DNA of 64,000 nt, from positions 104,703,291 through 104,767,290 of the forward strand of contig OY740773.1 of the NCBI GenBank assembly GCA_963513935.1, read 5' to 3'. The translations under genes were made by a program, and so were the position numbers. A model generated the notes under the pieces. That model was not told where the DNA came from, searched no databases, and saw only the letters and a program-made list of their open reading frames with translations. This document shows, piece after piece, positions 31,680 through 43,793 of the stretch. The DNA comes from Aphrophora alni (Eukaryota; Arthropoda; Insecta; Hemiptera; Aphrophoridae). Each line of letters starts with the position of its first letter. Position 1 is the stretch's first letter.

Positions 31680-33330
31680 TTTGAATAACAACACTTATTC
31701 ACACTAATGTTGCAGTAAATAGTACACACCATTGTCTAGCACGCCCACCCCAAAAACCAAATAAAAACCAACAAAAATTTAATCGTCGTCAAATATATGA
31801 TTACTATAAATACAAGTGAAAATTACCTGTAGACACCGTTTTGGGGGAAAAAATTTCATGAGGGTATAAATTTCTTTTTACTAAACAAGTCCTTAGAACA
31901 TCAACACTAAAGAAAATCATCATCAAAGTCACAACATTTAATAACAAACTAGACCCACCGTTCAGTTTTGAACAATTTGGTTAAGGGAGGTTTAATGTAG
32001 CTCTTGACCAACCTTAGCAATAAGGGTGGGTTTTGCTCGGTGCAATTATCGCTCAAATAACGCTCGTTGTTTCTATAACACTACTTGTTTGTGCTTTGAA
32101 TGGTTGCTCCGAGCGACTGCCTCTAGAGTCGATCGTAGGCTCTGATTATTCGCACGGTTGGAGGGTGAATTTAATCAACAGTCGCTGACATACATTTTAG
32201 TGAAAACGGGTGTCATCTTGGGTTACAAATTTTCAGACGAATAGGATGATATCCTTCTGGAAGAAATTGCATATCTTTTCTCGTTGTGGCAGCTCTTCTA
32301 AATTCCAGGACTAACGAGGAAAGACCATGTCTGGGCGGCAGCTGCCGACAAAGTTTAAAAAAACCAGGTGAATTTGTTGTTTGTTTATTTATGTTATATG
32401 TTTTTTTGTTAACCCACTAAACAAATTTTAACGGTTAACCTTACTATCTGACCTAATTTTTAAGTTGAAATTTCCGAAACGTTTTATTAGATTTCTCTCT
32501 TTTACTTCTATTTAATTCCTCAAAAACATTTTCTCACAACACAACCTTTGTGGGGCAATTCCACCATGTGATTGATGAAGAAAATAAGCTGTCTGCTTGA
32601 TAATCGAATAGACCAAGTCGCTCATAGCAATATAGTACAATATCGATTATTGTGGAGCGAAAATCGATTAACCTGTTAATAATTAGGATAGTTTTAGTTA
32701 GGAATATAGTCTTAGTTCTTTTGAAAAAGCCAGTATGACAACAATTATTGTGACAGATCTGGAAAAAATGATGAAATTGCTTACAAGGCAGACGTCATTG
32801 ATGCTACAATTGTATATAAACCCTTGGGTGGGAGCAAAAGTGGTCAGTAGGCCAAGACTTATCAAGGGAAGGTGCTGGAGGAATTCTTGAAGATAGCCAG
32901 ACGGACTTGGCGAGTAAGAGCTTCCTAGAAGTATTGAGACTTCAGACGACCATCCACAAGATTTATAAATAGGGAAGCAACTTCGTGTATTAAGAAACTT
33001 GTATTTATTTCAGTCATATAATTAAACTATAGCGTAGAATCAAATCTGTGAGTCGCAGCAATTAGAGTCATTCTGGATTAATAGTAAAAATAAGGATATT
33101 GTAGCATTGTAATAAGATAGGAGATGGTTGTTGTTATTAATAAATGGTAATTGAGTACTGAACCATTCAAATATATTGAAAATAAAGAATCTAGGCAAGT
33201 TAAAGGAACCAATCCTAATAGACCGTAGAGCGATGGCACAAATAAATGCACCTTCAGGAAAGATTAAAAGTTAAATAATTAAGGAAATCCATTCCTTAAT
33301 AAAGTAAATAGTATAGGTACGTATATAGAA
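31680..33330. other. Unrecognised intergenic stretch
   Basis: Mostly AT-rich. 32000-32180 is less AT-rich with GCTCGGTGCAATTATCGCTC, but I find no frame, RNA or repeat. I looked for tRNA-like cloverleaves and found none. Confidence 0.4.
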
Positions 33331-33344
33331 TCAAGGATCGTTAA

Positions 33345-33867
33345 GGAAGCGGCGTAAGGAGGCAGCGTAAGGAGGAAAAGGTTAGGTTAGTTTAGGGTGT
33401 TAAGATCGTTAAGGAAGCGGCATAAGGAAGCGACGTAAGGAAGCGGCATAAGGAAGCGACGTAAGGAAGCGGCATAAGGAAGCAACGTAAGGAAACGGTA
33501 TAAGGAAGCGACGTAAGGAAGCGGCATAAGGAAGCGACGTAAGGAAGCGGCATAAGGAAGCGACGTAAGGAAGCGGCATAAGGAAGCGACGTAAGGAAAC
33601 GGTATAAGGAAGCGACGTAAGGAAGCGGCATAAGGAAGCGACGTAAGGAAGCGGCATAAGGAAGCGACGTAAGGAAGCGGCATAAGGAAGCGACGTAAGG
33701 AAGCGGCATAAGGAAGCGACGTAAGGAAGCGGCATAAGGAAGCGACGTAAGGAAGCGGCATAAGGAAGCGACGTAAGGAAGCGGCATAAGGAAGCAACGT
33801 AAGGAAACGGTATAAGGAAGCGACGTAAGGAAGCGGCATAAGGAAGCGGCGTAAGGAGGCAAAGGAA
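33345..33867. repeat. 13/26-bp minisatellite
   Basis: Two alternating 13-mers, GGAAGCGACGTAA and GGAAGCGGCATAA, give a 26-bp unit, about 40 thirteen-mers in all, with a few AACGTAA and GGTATAA variants. Because 13 is not a multiple of 3 and the unit lacks minus-strand stops, all three minus frames stay open (150, 174 and 108 codons) and encode the same 13-residue repeat in rotation ([13 protein letters not shown] type). This is an artefact of the repeat. Confidence 0.95.
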
Positions 33868-33869
33868 AT

Positions 33870-36240
33870 CCTAAAAAACTTTCATAAAAACGGGCTTCAG
33901 AAGCTACATTTAACAAATTCGTTAAAAAATCAAAATTTTAAATTTCGTTCTTATAAAAGGAAAACATTTTTTTTTAAATTGTCAAAATTTACAAGTTAAA
34001 TTGGATTATAGACTGGTACACAAACTAGAGACAAGTTATACCAATAGTTTGTCTCGATTTTGAGTAGTTTGAGTTTTATGAAAAATAAAGATTTTTAAAA
34101 CCGTCCCTAATAATATACCCTCATTCCCACAGTAGTTCGTGAAAATCGTTATGTGCGTTTGGAATGTCAGACGGACAGACGAGAAACTAAAATCATTCCG
34201 AAAACACCTTTTTGGCCTTTAAAAGGGTTTCTTAAAAGAAAACTGATTTTCTTTTTATCCATCCTATAACTTTCTCCATTAGAAATTGGCAACACTGTTT
34301 GTCAACGTAAAATTCAAAATTTATAAACGGAATACTAGTGTTTTAAAAACTCACCTTTTAAATTCATCTCCCACCAAACATAAGTTACATTAAAAAATAG
34401 TATTATAAAATCCAAAATATTTTAAACCCCACTGATTATATGATACAGGGAACATGATGTCCCATTACCCTTAGAGCGTTAGACAAAATTGGATTACTTT
34501 TGTCTTCATTTATGATCTTATATTTTATTTCCTTATTTATGATTTTCTTGGTTTTATTTGTTTCTTTATATCATTTCAGTTCGTATTTTCTGTATGTTTG
34601 TCAACCAGTTTTATGATGTTTTCATTTATTGCACTCATGTTTTGTTTTGTTAATTCTTGGTAATCCCAAGGTTTGTTAGGATTGGGTCGCTCTATGTCAA
34701 TATCTGAGGGCATCCTGGATGTTGGAGGTTTAAACTTTTTATGAGACTAACAAGTTTGTCTTAATAAAAGGCAGTTTTATAATAATTATACATTTTGGTA
34801 GGTTTGTTCTGTGTGGTTTGGTAAGGTTTGGTGGTGACATTTACCGTTACTGTAATGTGTCTTAATATTCGTGTGTTTTGATATTGGTAGTGTATTTAGA
34901 CAAGGTATGTTTTGCAGTATGTTAATGTTTTATTTATTTTTATTGTTTTAATCTACAGTTTGTAGCATAACTTCAATATTTTATATGGCAACTCAGTAGA
35001 CAATCTTATGACCAATTCAAGTATTTTATAGTTTGCAAAACGAAGGAAGGCGTCTCACACAAACACAGGAGCTTTGTGACCTTTGACGTCAGGTCACCTA
35101 CTGGATCCACCTTATTGCAAAATATATTTTTTACCGCGCAAATCAAAGGCAAAATGTTTCGGAAAATGATACCAAACAACAACAAATTTCAAGCAACCGC
35201 TGTCCTAAGTAGATGATTTCACTGCTGTGGTCAGCCTCATTAGTTAAACTGTTATATTAGTAATTGTTCTAAGTGAAACTCACAAATATAGAATAAAAAT
35301 ATTGTATTTTTTTTTACTTATTCAAAAACGTTTTATTTTCCCACAAAATTAAAATCTAATTAACTGTCCTTAGCAATGCCTTATTCAACGTATTCTATCA
35401 CCCTGTAAAATTTACATACTAAATATAAAATTTTTCTCTTAAAAATTGTTTTATTATTACCACGTAATATTTTAATGAATAATTTAATTTACAAAGCATC
35501 ATTTAGTAATGAAAGGGGCAACTTTTTTCCAATCTGGTACCTAATTACGGATATGTTTGGTGTTATATAAGTGCTTCCAAATTTGTGTGTTTTCATAATT
35601 TAAAACTGCATAGCTAAACGAAATTAAATTAAATTTCTGGTAACATTTATTTTTTAACTGTTCAAGTCTATTAGTTTAAAGTTTAGAGGATGTTGTCATT
35701 TAAAGGTTTGATTTTTTGTAGTTTAATTGATTACGTTTATTTGTAATCAATTGATATCTGTGTGCTGTTTTTGTTAGACATACCAATATTTTATATTTTG
35801 TATGTTTTTTTAATATATCATAACAGATATTATACTAGGTTTCAGTTCAAAAAAGCAAGGAGGGTGTAGTTTATAATGCTTTGCTTTTTTTTACATGTTT
35901 GTATATAATTTTAAGTTAAGACATGTTAGATAACATTATCGTCGTTTATATAATTATTTGACAAATATATTTCAACGTTCGTTCTTTACCATTCTGTTTT
36001 TCTTTTCTTCAAGTTATTTATGTTTTAACAATGCCTTGCTTGGAATTGTTTTCAATAAAATTTTATGAACATTCACATTCAGTAGGTGGTAATTAACAAT
36101 TAAGACAATTTTCTTTGTATAACTAGGTGCCTTTGTTAGTTTTGTTTTTAATAATAAAGCACTGTTTGTTATTATTAATCCCAATCCACAATCGTTTAAC
36201 AGTTTTTACTATTATACGTTTCATAACGATTTGATAATAG
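33870..36240. other. AT-rich stretch, nothing recognised
   Basis: Low complexity in places, no credible gene. The first part after the minisatellite carries nothing related to it. Confidence 0.45.
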
Positions 36241-36260
36241 TTTACTTTTGATTCGTTACT

Positions 36261-36555
36261 TCACAAAGTAAAGGAAATCAGAAGAAAATCTTAAACTTCG
36301 TATCAGGCCATGGCGCTTTTAACATGGATCATAACACCATGGGATTATTCCATGGATACTTGAAAAGCAGACTGTGTAATCACCATGTAATAAATGCAGA
36401 ACATATGCTTTGAAAATGCGAAGAATTAGGATTTAGAAGACAATTGATCGTCGGCCCAGATCCTAACCCTAACCACGTATAAGCTAGTTAGGAATTAAAG
36501 AACACAAAAAGTCTCAAAGGCTGAAGTGTCCAAGTGTAGAACCCCACTTCTATTT
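36261..36555 (+). pseudogene. Non-LTR retrotransposon 3' end
   Basis: Reads SQSKGNQKKILNFVSGHGAF, NTMGLFHGYLKSRL, VINAEHML-stop-KCEELGFRRQ and LIVGPDPNPNH, then stops. SGHGAFN is the conserved LTGHGxFN box and AEHML-x-x-CEEL the zinc-knuckle tail. The 3' UTR ACCCCACTTCTATTTATAAT and its AATAATAA tail are shared with the minus-strand copy at 8848-9240, so both derive from one LINE family. 5' truncated, three or more stops. Confidence 0.75.
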
Positions 36556-36559
36556 ATAA

Positions 36560-37330
36560 TAATAATAAACTACTTTTGATTTGTAAACAATAGATGCTCG
36601 CAGTAAAACCCCAAAGGCACACCAATTACCACACTTACTTTGAGGTGATAACTTTTATATAGAATAAAAACGCAGACGTCAGTTTTTTATTACGATGTTT
36701 ACTCTTTAATAAACATAAAAGATAAATAATTCATCACTATTGATTGTTTTCAATAAGTAAAACAATAAACAATAAATCTTATTATGTCTACTTTGAAGAA
36801 CAATAAACAAGGTAAGTCCTAAAGGGTCGTAGTTGAAGGTTATATCAAGGATAACGTACAACTACAGAACATACCACAAGCAGAAGTGAGTTTCAAAGTT
36901 AGATTTCGTCGACACTGTTGACATTTGCGCTTCCTAGTGATCGAAAGGCCAAACTATGAAACATTTGCTGATATTAAATATGTGGTTTTTTAAATCTTAT
37001 TTTTTTGCAAAAACAAAATGAAATAATTAATGGTTTATTTTAATATGCTTATACTATTATCAAACTGGGAATGCAGCTGAACGTAGGGTCGCTTCATTCA
37101 CACAAGCGCAGAGGATTAGTGCGTCCGGTGACCTACCCCCAAACCTCCCGTATGAGTCACCTACTGACTCATACAAATTATTAATGCAACCACAATAAAT
37201 TGGCAGACCATACTTTTAAAATGATAGAGGTGTACTGGACCAATCATCTCTTAATTGATAAAGACTGGTATTCCAAAAACTAAACTTAATATTGTATTTT
37301 TTTTAAATAAAACTATTATATTATTAAGAT
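36560..37330. other. AT-rich stretch, nothing recognised
   Basis: No gene or repeat structure seen. Confidence 0.4.
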
Positions 37331-37590
37331 TTACACATTCAACTCCTGAAACATATTTTGATGAAACGTTTGTTTGTTAATTTTAATTATAATGAAAAAA
37401 AAACCTCGTATTTACCTCGAATATTGTAGCATCACCTCACAGTAAAATATTGCCGCTTTATTAAATTAAATTTATAGATATACTAAAATATGTGTCTTGA
37501 TGAAATACTCAAAGTTAAAATTGAATATTTCTGTTTCAGGTAAGAAGCAATATGATGGATATTTCTGACGGGCTTACGTAAGTTATTTTG
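37330..37590. repeat. Dispersed repeat family D, copy 2
   Basis: See 19880-20160. Shared blocks are AACATATTTTGATGAAACG, GTTTCAGGTAAGAAGCAAT and GGGCTTACGTAAGTTATT. Confidence 0.6.
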
Positions 37591-37639
37591 ACATTATTTA
37601 TAAATTACAATTTGTAGAATACAAAAATTCACCACTGTC

Positions 37640-38860
37640 CTTGAGAACTCTAAGTTTTATAAGATATCGATTTTGGACGAGTTTTGTGACGCATTCTAAG
37701 GCACGGTCATCTTGGTTGAGATCTGGGATCACCGTGGTTGGATCTTTGGGTTGCAATTTGAGTTACGAGACCCTGTCGAGTCTCACCACGAAAGTTAAGA
37801 GACAAGCACGAAAGGCTAGACGTTCGGTTCTCAAAGTGAGATGCGATAAGACAGATCTCAGCATTCGACTCTGGGACCTAGACGAAGATGGACGCTCCAC
37901 ATTTTATCTTTGGTAGTTTGTTAAAATAATATTTTTAAATGAGTGACGTTTTGGATTATTCGCGATGGGACGTTAAACCACAATTAAAGTCCGGTTCTAG
38001 TAATTCCCTAGTTCAACGGTCAAAGATGGAACGTCTCTACAGTACCCTCAAACTAGGAGTGTGTCTGGTGTAAGGGGCGTGTCTTCCCTTCTACTTGTTT
38101 CCCTAGCCTGACTTGACGGTACAACCCATTCCAAGAAAACTAATTACTGCTTAGCTACAATTAATTCCTAAAGTTACAACTTCGTGACAGACTTTGGTAA
38201 ACGTTTTCTTATTTACACCGATAAAAGAAACGAAAGTAGGGTACACCCTACACAGAAGCATTTGTGGTCTATATTTTTTTATTGGGGTTGTACCGCTGAA
38301 GGTAAACTCAACAAACAAAGTGTGGGGTCTCTCTTTTCTTCTCCACCTCAGACACATTCCTACCTTGAGGATACTTTACGCTGGTAGAGAAACAGGTTTC
38401 CTGTAAGTTAATATTTAAGTCCCTTTGTTTATATTTATAACATATTTATCAACCTGGTTCATTGGTGTGCTGGTTGTTTAGAGGGATTAAATTAGCTAAG
38501 GTGTATTTATGTATCGCGGACCTCAATTTATATGGTCTCTAAGATAGGCGACCTCATTGTCCAAACATTTCCCTTGTTTACTACTAATTTAACGTCACAG
38601 TTTTTGATATAAACAAACTCAAGACGTTGATAAGGACCGCCTGATAAGAATACGATGGTGATAGTTCGTGATAAAGAAATTTGTATTTTGTTATTTTTTC
38701 AAATATACATAGTATAGAGAAGGTTGTGATGTTTCAAAAAATTTTAGTCGAGTTTTTGTGGATTTATCCGTTTTGAGGTCACCTGAGTCCTAAAAACTGC
38801 TTTTGATGTGCGTGTGTCTTGCTTTGGAAGTATGTTGAGTGCTCTACAGCCTAAACGTGT
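37640..38860. other. Moderate-GC stretch, possible SINE/LINE tail, unrecognised
   Basis: 37641-37916 is an open frame of 91 codons without a recognised domain. GATGGGACGTTAAACCAC at about 37964-37981 resembles the GGGACGTTAAAC end common to many invertebrate SINE/LINE tails. I found no tRNA-like promoter boxes. The frames at 38151-38406 overlap on both strands and are probably noise. Confidence 0.25.
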
Positions 38861-38869
38861 CGGCAGATT

Positions 38870-39480
38870 TTAATCAAATTTTCAAATATCTCAACTTTAA
38901 ATTTGTGAGAAGCTAAGAAAACACAAAATTACGATTTTATTAAAATCGTCACCGTTGATTTTGATCAGTTTTGTTCAAATGTAGCTCCTAAGGAATCAAA
39001 CAAATACATGTTGTCATATCTCTAAAAATATCAGTTCGTATGTTATTGATAAAAATCGGCCATGCGGCTGTTATAAAATGTTCGATTTCTCAAAATCTAC
39101 TTTACTGATTCAGTTCAAATTTTAATCAAATTTGAAGATTAATAACCCAAACCCTTGTGCAAAATCTCCAGCATCAAAAAATTACGGTTCAGAAATAATT
39201 GGCAAAAAACCAAAATGGATTCGTCCGCCCCTATTAAAAGCTGAATTTTCAATAAATATGATTTGAATCTGTTTATGATACCTGCAAAGCAAGTTTAGGC
39301 TTTTAGTTTAAATATACACTCTTCTTCCATGGTTTATTTTCATTTTTTGATTGAAAGTTACCAAAATGACAATTTTAATGATGTTTACTTTTCATTTTTG
39401 TTTTGGGGGTGGGTGAGTGAGAAAGTTTGTACAATGTTTTATTTTTGGTTTTATTACGGGAGAAAATATTTCCAATCTTT
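38870..39480 (+). repeat. Dispersed repeat family A, longest copy
   Basis: Contains TCTCAAAATCTACTTTACTG, TTCAGTTCAAATTTTAATCA, CATGGTTTATTTTCATTTTT and GTGAGTGAGAAAGTTTGTAC. It covers the fullest run of the blocks shared by other copies. Confidence 0.65.
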
Positions 39481-39687
39481 TCACTGTTTATTTCCTTTCA
39501 CGGTACTAACGACTGTTTGTTGCTTCACCGCCAAACAAGTTACACCCCTCTTTGCCTGGACGATAGACTGTCTCACCTCATGTATCAGGAAATCCTATGT
39601 TACGGTTTTGACGTGAATTAAATTTAAGGGCGAAAATTTCACAGTGTTCCCCGCTTCTAACGATTAATCGCAAACTTAGTTTTGTAA

Positions 39688-39895
39688 TTGTTTCACCAAG
39701 ATACTACCCTCCCTACCCCCCGCTCTCCACCACATGTACCACCAAACTCTGCCAATAACTGGAGTCTACACAACTTGCTAAACTCGGTGCGGTGGATTGC
39801 AGGCACGTTAGATAATGATGTAATAGATATTGTTTACACAGACATTTCCGGGAATTTGTTATTCGTAAAATGACAACAACAACAAAACAATAATA
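39688..39895 (+). pseudogene. Possible LINE 3' end with (CAA)n tail
   Basis: An open frame ends at 39871-39873 and is followed directly by ACAACAACAACAAAACAA, the same kind of tail as at 11966-11986. The frame (61 codons, containing ANNWSLHNLLNSVRWIAGTL) has no diagnostic motif, so only the tail and the frame's position support the call. Confidence 0.3.
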
Positions 39896-39984
39896 TAGTA
39901 TTTATTACATTTTTGAAAGTAACCATACTTCGCTTAAAAATGCACAAGTAAACATTTTAATAGATTAAAGGAAATGTACAAAAA

Positions 39985-40232
39985 GCAAATCTATAATAAC
40001 CATTATGGTACTTTCTCAGTCCGAAGATACAGTATCATACAAGCATATCCTCTAAATGTAAAGCCCAACAGTTAGTTTCCTAGTCCTGCATGAAATGTTA
40101 ATTTTTATTGGTAGATCAAAGGATATATCCGTTTGTTTAAAACGGTTGTTACACAGGTTTTCTAAACCTCTTGTGTTACCATTCTCTTAACTTCGCATCG
40201 GCTAGGCGATGGTGGATCTCGTAGATTTGTAC
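39985..40232 (+). repeat. Repeat family C, left part, interrupted by a MITE
   Basis: TTTTTATTGGTAGATCAAAG, GGTTGTTACACAGGTTTTCT, and CTCGTAGATTTGTA align with 61195-61300. Homology stops at TTTGTA, where the MITE relative at 40234 begins. Confidence 0.6.
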
Positions 40233-40233
40233 A

Positions 40234-40510
40234 CCGCGTGTTAAATAAGTCCCGGAACGGCATAATATTGTTTTAACCATTATAGATAGAGCTACACAGC
40301 TTTACACATTGTTAATGGACACCAAAACCTATTTTAGTACGTATTCAGTGGACCGCTACCTTTCTAGGAGGACGGCCCACAAGGAGTAAGTAGGAAATCT
40401 TAAACGAGAGCATAGGTCGAGTTGTACATCGAATTAAAGGCTTTTATGAGTAGAATACAACGCCGCAAACCGGACCTCAAAAGGTTCACCCTAGCTAAAA
40501 TAGCGTGGGT
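40234..40510. mobile_element. Diverged relative of the 27559-27917 MITE
   Basis: The left end CCGCGTGTTAAATAAGTCCC parallels CCGGGTGTTCAAAAAGTCTG. The interior shares GCATAGGTCGA, ACGCCGCAA and the GGTTCACC/GGACC area with 27735-27830. The insertion point is a TA within family C. The right terminal repeat is not recognisable. Confidence 0.6.
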
Positions 40511-40514
40511 TTAA

Positions 40515-41015
40515 AGTTCATATTTATGTTGAAAACAGCTTAATAATGTTTACTAAGTAGAGGTTATGAAATGAAAACTTTGCAAATCAATATCAGCTTT
40601 AAAACACTATTTTTAAAATGCTCACTGGTTGTAGTGGTGTAGTGTTTTTGTAGAATTTTTACTCCAAAGAAAGTCTGACTTTACGCCAAAATTATTTCAT
40701 CACATGATGGCGCCTTTGTGATGCGTCTTCTATTATCTGCCGAGTATTAAACGGGAATGTCAATAAATATACGATGATAATAAAAATATAAGAAACATGA
40801 TAAACCTTGTTTAAGCATTCTTGCACTGTAGAATATTAATTAACTAGGTTTTATTACGTAGACTATAAACGTGGGGGTTTCAATTAAAGGGCGGTATTTA
40901 ATTAGAAAAGCGAAAATAGTTTATGAATACAAGATTCATTTCTTAATAAGTCATGATGGGAAATTGTTAAAATTTTTTTAATAATTGTAAATATAATTCC
41001 CTGTGTTACAATGTA
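40515..41015. other. AT-rich stretch, nothing recognised
   Basis: No gene or repeat structure seen. Confidence 0.4.
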
Positions 41016-41019
41016 TGTG

Positions 41020-41740
41020 GAATATATCGCGGGGTGAACGTAAAAAAATATGGCTCTTTTTTTTTATTTCCCCTAATTATTCACTAAGATTTGGAGATAC
41101 GATTTTGAGAAACTTCATATATTACACGAACATGACTGATTTTGTAACTCTTTTTGGCCCTCGGAAGTTACAATTGAGAAAAATTTCATAAAAATCGTTG
41201 GGGCCGATTTTGAGAACTTGCGTCATTTTATCAGCCGTTGTTTTATTTATTTGCTAAATAACTCGTTATTAGAATGCGTAGTTAAAACCAAAGACCCTTA
41301 TAATTTCATGCGCGTGGTTTGCCTGTCTTTAAGTCGCAACCCTTCTACACAGACAGGACGAAAAATCCTTTGTATTGTCTCACATATAGGAGATATGTAG
41401 CGGTAACTAAAAAATTATAGTTCGTGAGGCGAGTAATGAGTAATAACTGTCTAGGCGATGCGCAGTGGCAAAGAGAAAGTTTGCGCATGCGTGGCAACAA
41501 CCCCCCCCCTCAGTTGGTTTATGTCTCCGTGCGTGGTGTTTGTCTTTCTCCCCACCTCCCAATTCCCCTCCTACGCGCATCGAGAGTCATCACTCGCCTC
41601 ACGGCCTATACCTTGGGTAAAAACTATTGAGTTAAATATTTCTTTTTTGGAAATATTATGTGTGGGGTATCAAATAAAACTAGAAGTTATTCTGATTCAC
41701 GAATATGTGAGTTTATTTGACGGAAAAAAATAATATGTTA
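41020..41740 (+). repeat. Duplicated repeat, copy 1 (contains a GC-rich insert)
   Basis: AAAACCAAAGACCCTTATAA (41284) and GGTATCAAATAAAACTAGAA (41666) match 42038 and 42235 of copy 2. Copy 1 is longer by about 185-190 bp because of the GC-rich segment 41423-41606. Short frames within it (60-91 codons) are not conserved between the copies. Confidence 0.7.
41423..41606. mobile_element. GC-rich foldback insert inside a duplicated repeat
   Basis: Ends CGTGAGGCGAGTAATG (41423-41438) and CATCACTCGCCTCACG (41590-41605) are inverted repeats with one mismatch. GATGCGC is found inside both arms. The interior has GCGCATGCGTGG and a C9 run, unlike the AT-rich surroundings. Absent from the sister copy at 42030-42300. 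Flanks look partly duplicated, so I cannot define a clean target duplication. Confidence 0.6.
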
Positions 41741-41899
41741 GAGCTAGGCTAAATTAAAGTTTATGATATCATGTCTTCCTCCCCCTCTAACATAAACAAG
41801 CGTGACCTACAAATATGAAAAAAAAAAAATTTGATTTGAAATTAAATTGCAGTGCGAAATCTTATATTATAGTTTTTTGTACGACGAATACAACTTAAT

Positions 41900-42300
41900 T
41901 TAAATACACAGTGAGAAATGGGTAGCGTATAAGTTTTTAAAAGCAGATTTTGTGAGATGTGAGAGACAAACATTTCAATAGCATTATTTTAAATGATGGA
42001 TTGCATTTTCAATGTTTTCTATTAATTAGAGCACGTAAAACCAAGGACCTTTATAATTTTACGCCCGTGTCCGTCTCTGTGGAAATCGCAACTAGTCTAC
42101 AGAGACAGAACCATAAATCTATTATTTCAATTTGTGCATTTATTTGCTTTGTATTGTCCCATAGGCCTTGGGGTAGTTAAGGGGCAAAAACTATCGAGTT
42201 GGAAAATTTTATTTTTGGAAATCTTATGTATAAGGTATCAAATAAAACTAAAAGTTATCCTAATTACGAATATGTATGTTTATTTGAGTAAGATATTAAT
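41900..42300 (+). repeat. Duplicated repeat, copy 2 (no insert)
   Basis: AAAACCAAGGACCTTTATAA, GGAAATCGCAACTAGTCTAC-AGAGACAG, AAAACTATCGAGTT and AAGGTATCAAATAAAACTAA match copy 1 in order. Confidence 0.7.
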
Positions 42301-42309
42301 AGGTTTGCG

Positions 42310-42965
42310 ATATATCGATTAAAAGATTTCGACTTTATAAAAATAACTGTCCCTATATCTCACGCTCGACCCTTTTATTTGTCCTTAAAGGTTAAACTTG
42401 AGAAAACAAAATTTTTCAAAATTATTAGAACCTATATTAAGAAAATCGTAAAGTGTTTTTATCGATAATTTTGGTAACCAGAAATGTGACCAAAATACGC
42501 TTACACACAAAATTTTGTTAAAGTACGTCTTCGCGTTAGGCTAAAAATGTAGGGGTAGCTGTTATAAGAATAAACACAATGATGATTTTCTTAGAAACAG
42601 GTCTAACAGTTTTAATGAAATGTTGATCATTGTAGCCTCTAAGGGATAAACAAGCCGTATTATTTACCATCTGGAAGAAAAGATTGTTAACCTTAAAAAA
42701 ACAACAAAAAATCGATTACGAGGTTCCTGAAAATACGTAATATCTCAAAATCACTTCTACTGATTTCGTTCAAATTTTAGTGAAAATTAACGATCCATAC
42801 ATGTGTGGGTAACACCAGTAAAAAAAATGTTCACTTATAATTGGAATAAAAATTGTTACTTGACCCCTGTCATTTAAAGCTAGTGTTAATCAATAAGCGT
42901 TTATGACACAAAGGAAGCAAGTTTAGACCCTTATTTAAAGTTATATATTATTCAGCAGAATCTAA
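42310..42965 (+). repeat. Dispersed repeat family A, body segment
   Basis: ATATCTCAAAATCACTTCTA and GATTTCGTTCAAATTTTAGT (42763-42782) align with 12130-12180 and 39095-39125. The GAAAGTTTGTGC end is not present here. Confidence 0.5.
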
Positions 42966-42969
42966 ATAT

Positions 42970-43740
42970 GTTCACTACAGAACTCCTCCACTTCCACTCA
43001 ACCTACAGAGTTAGGGATGGTCTTATTGAAACTCTTAGGGTCTGAGGATCGATATATATAAATGTCCGTGTGTTTTTATTTTTTATGTTTTATTGTTGTT
43101 AACGATTAACGCGTTAGTGTTAAAAAAAAAAGAAGTCACCTGGCGGAAACCATAGAAGGTAATTCAATTGTTAGTTATATATATAGTCATGTTCTCATGA
43201 CCATGTGAACTAACCTACGGTCACAAGGATACTTTTACTATTAAAAAAAAAGTTTTAAATAATATTGTTTGTTATTACAGTCACTGAAAGAAAACAGTCA
43301 TATTTGAAAAGTTAGGATTGTAATGTTGAGGGAGCGATAAATTAAATTTTCTATTTATACTATAACTTGTAAAACTATTTAAAAACTAATACAACATTCA
43401 AACATATGAAGGAGTCAAAATAAAGGATAGGAAAATAAGATCCAATACCTCCGAAATAAGCGACCTTGTGGATGTTTTTTACCTAGTTATTAATATTTGT
43501 TTGAATACGGTGATCATTGTTTTTCTTTTTTCTACTAGAACCGAAGTTTTTGGAACGGTTAATAATTTTATTGTAAAAGAGTGTGAGAGAATGTGCCATG
43601 TTTTTGCATACATTATTTATTTTCCTTTCGCAAATGGTATACTTTAGAGAAAAAGAAACTAGAACATTTTGATAATTCCACCGATATATTCATCCATCAA
43701 TGAGCATTTTAAATATCTTTTTCACATCTTTTAGTCTAAT
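42970..43740. other. AT-rich stretch with a family A motif remnant
   Basis: GTGTGAGAGAATGTGCCATG at 43581-43600 is a diverged family A end. Nothing else recognised. Confidence 0.4.
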
Positions 43741-43793
43741 GAAAACCGAATGAAGTGTAAGTGAAATTCCGACGTACTGTACGTGCAATTTGT

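Noticed and set aside
33387..33916. Minus-strand reading frames of 108-174 codons with a repeated peptide
   Set aside because: They are three phases of the same 13-bp minisatellite; no unique coding sequence exists outside the repeat.
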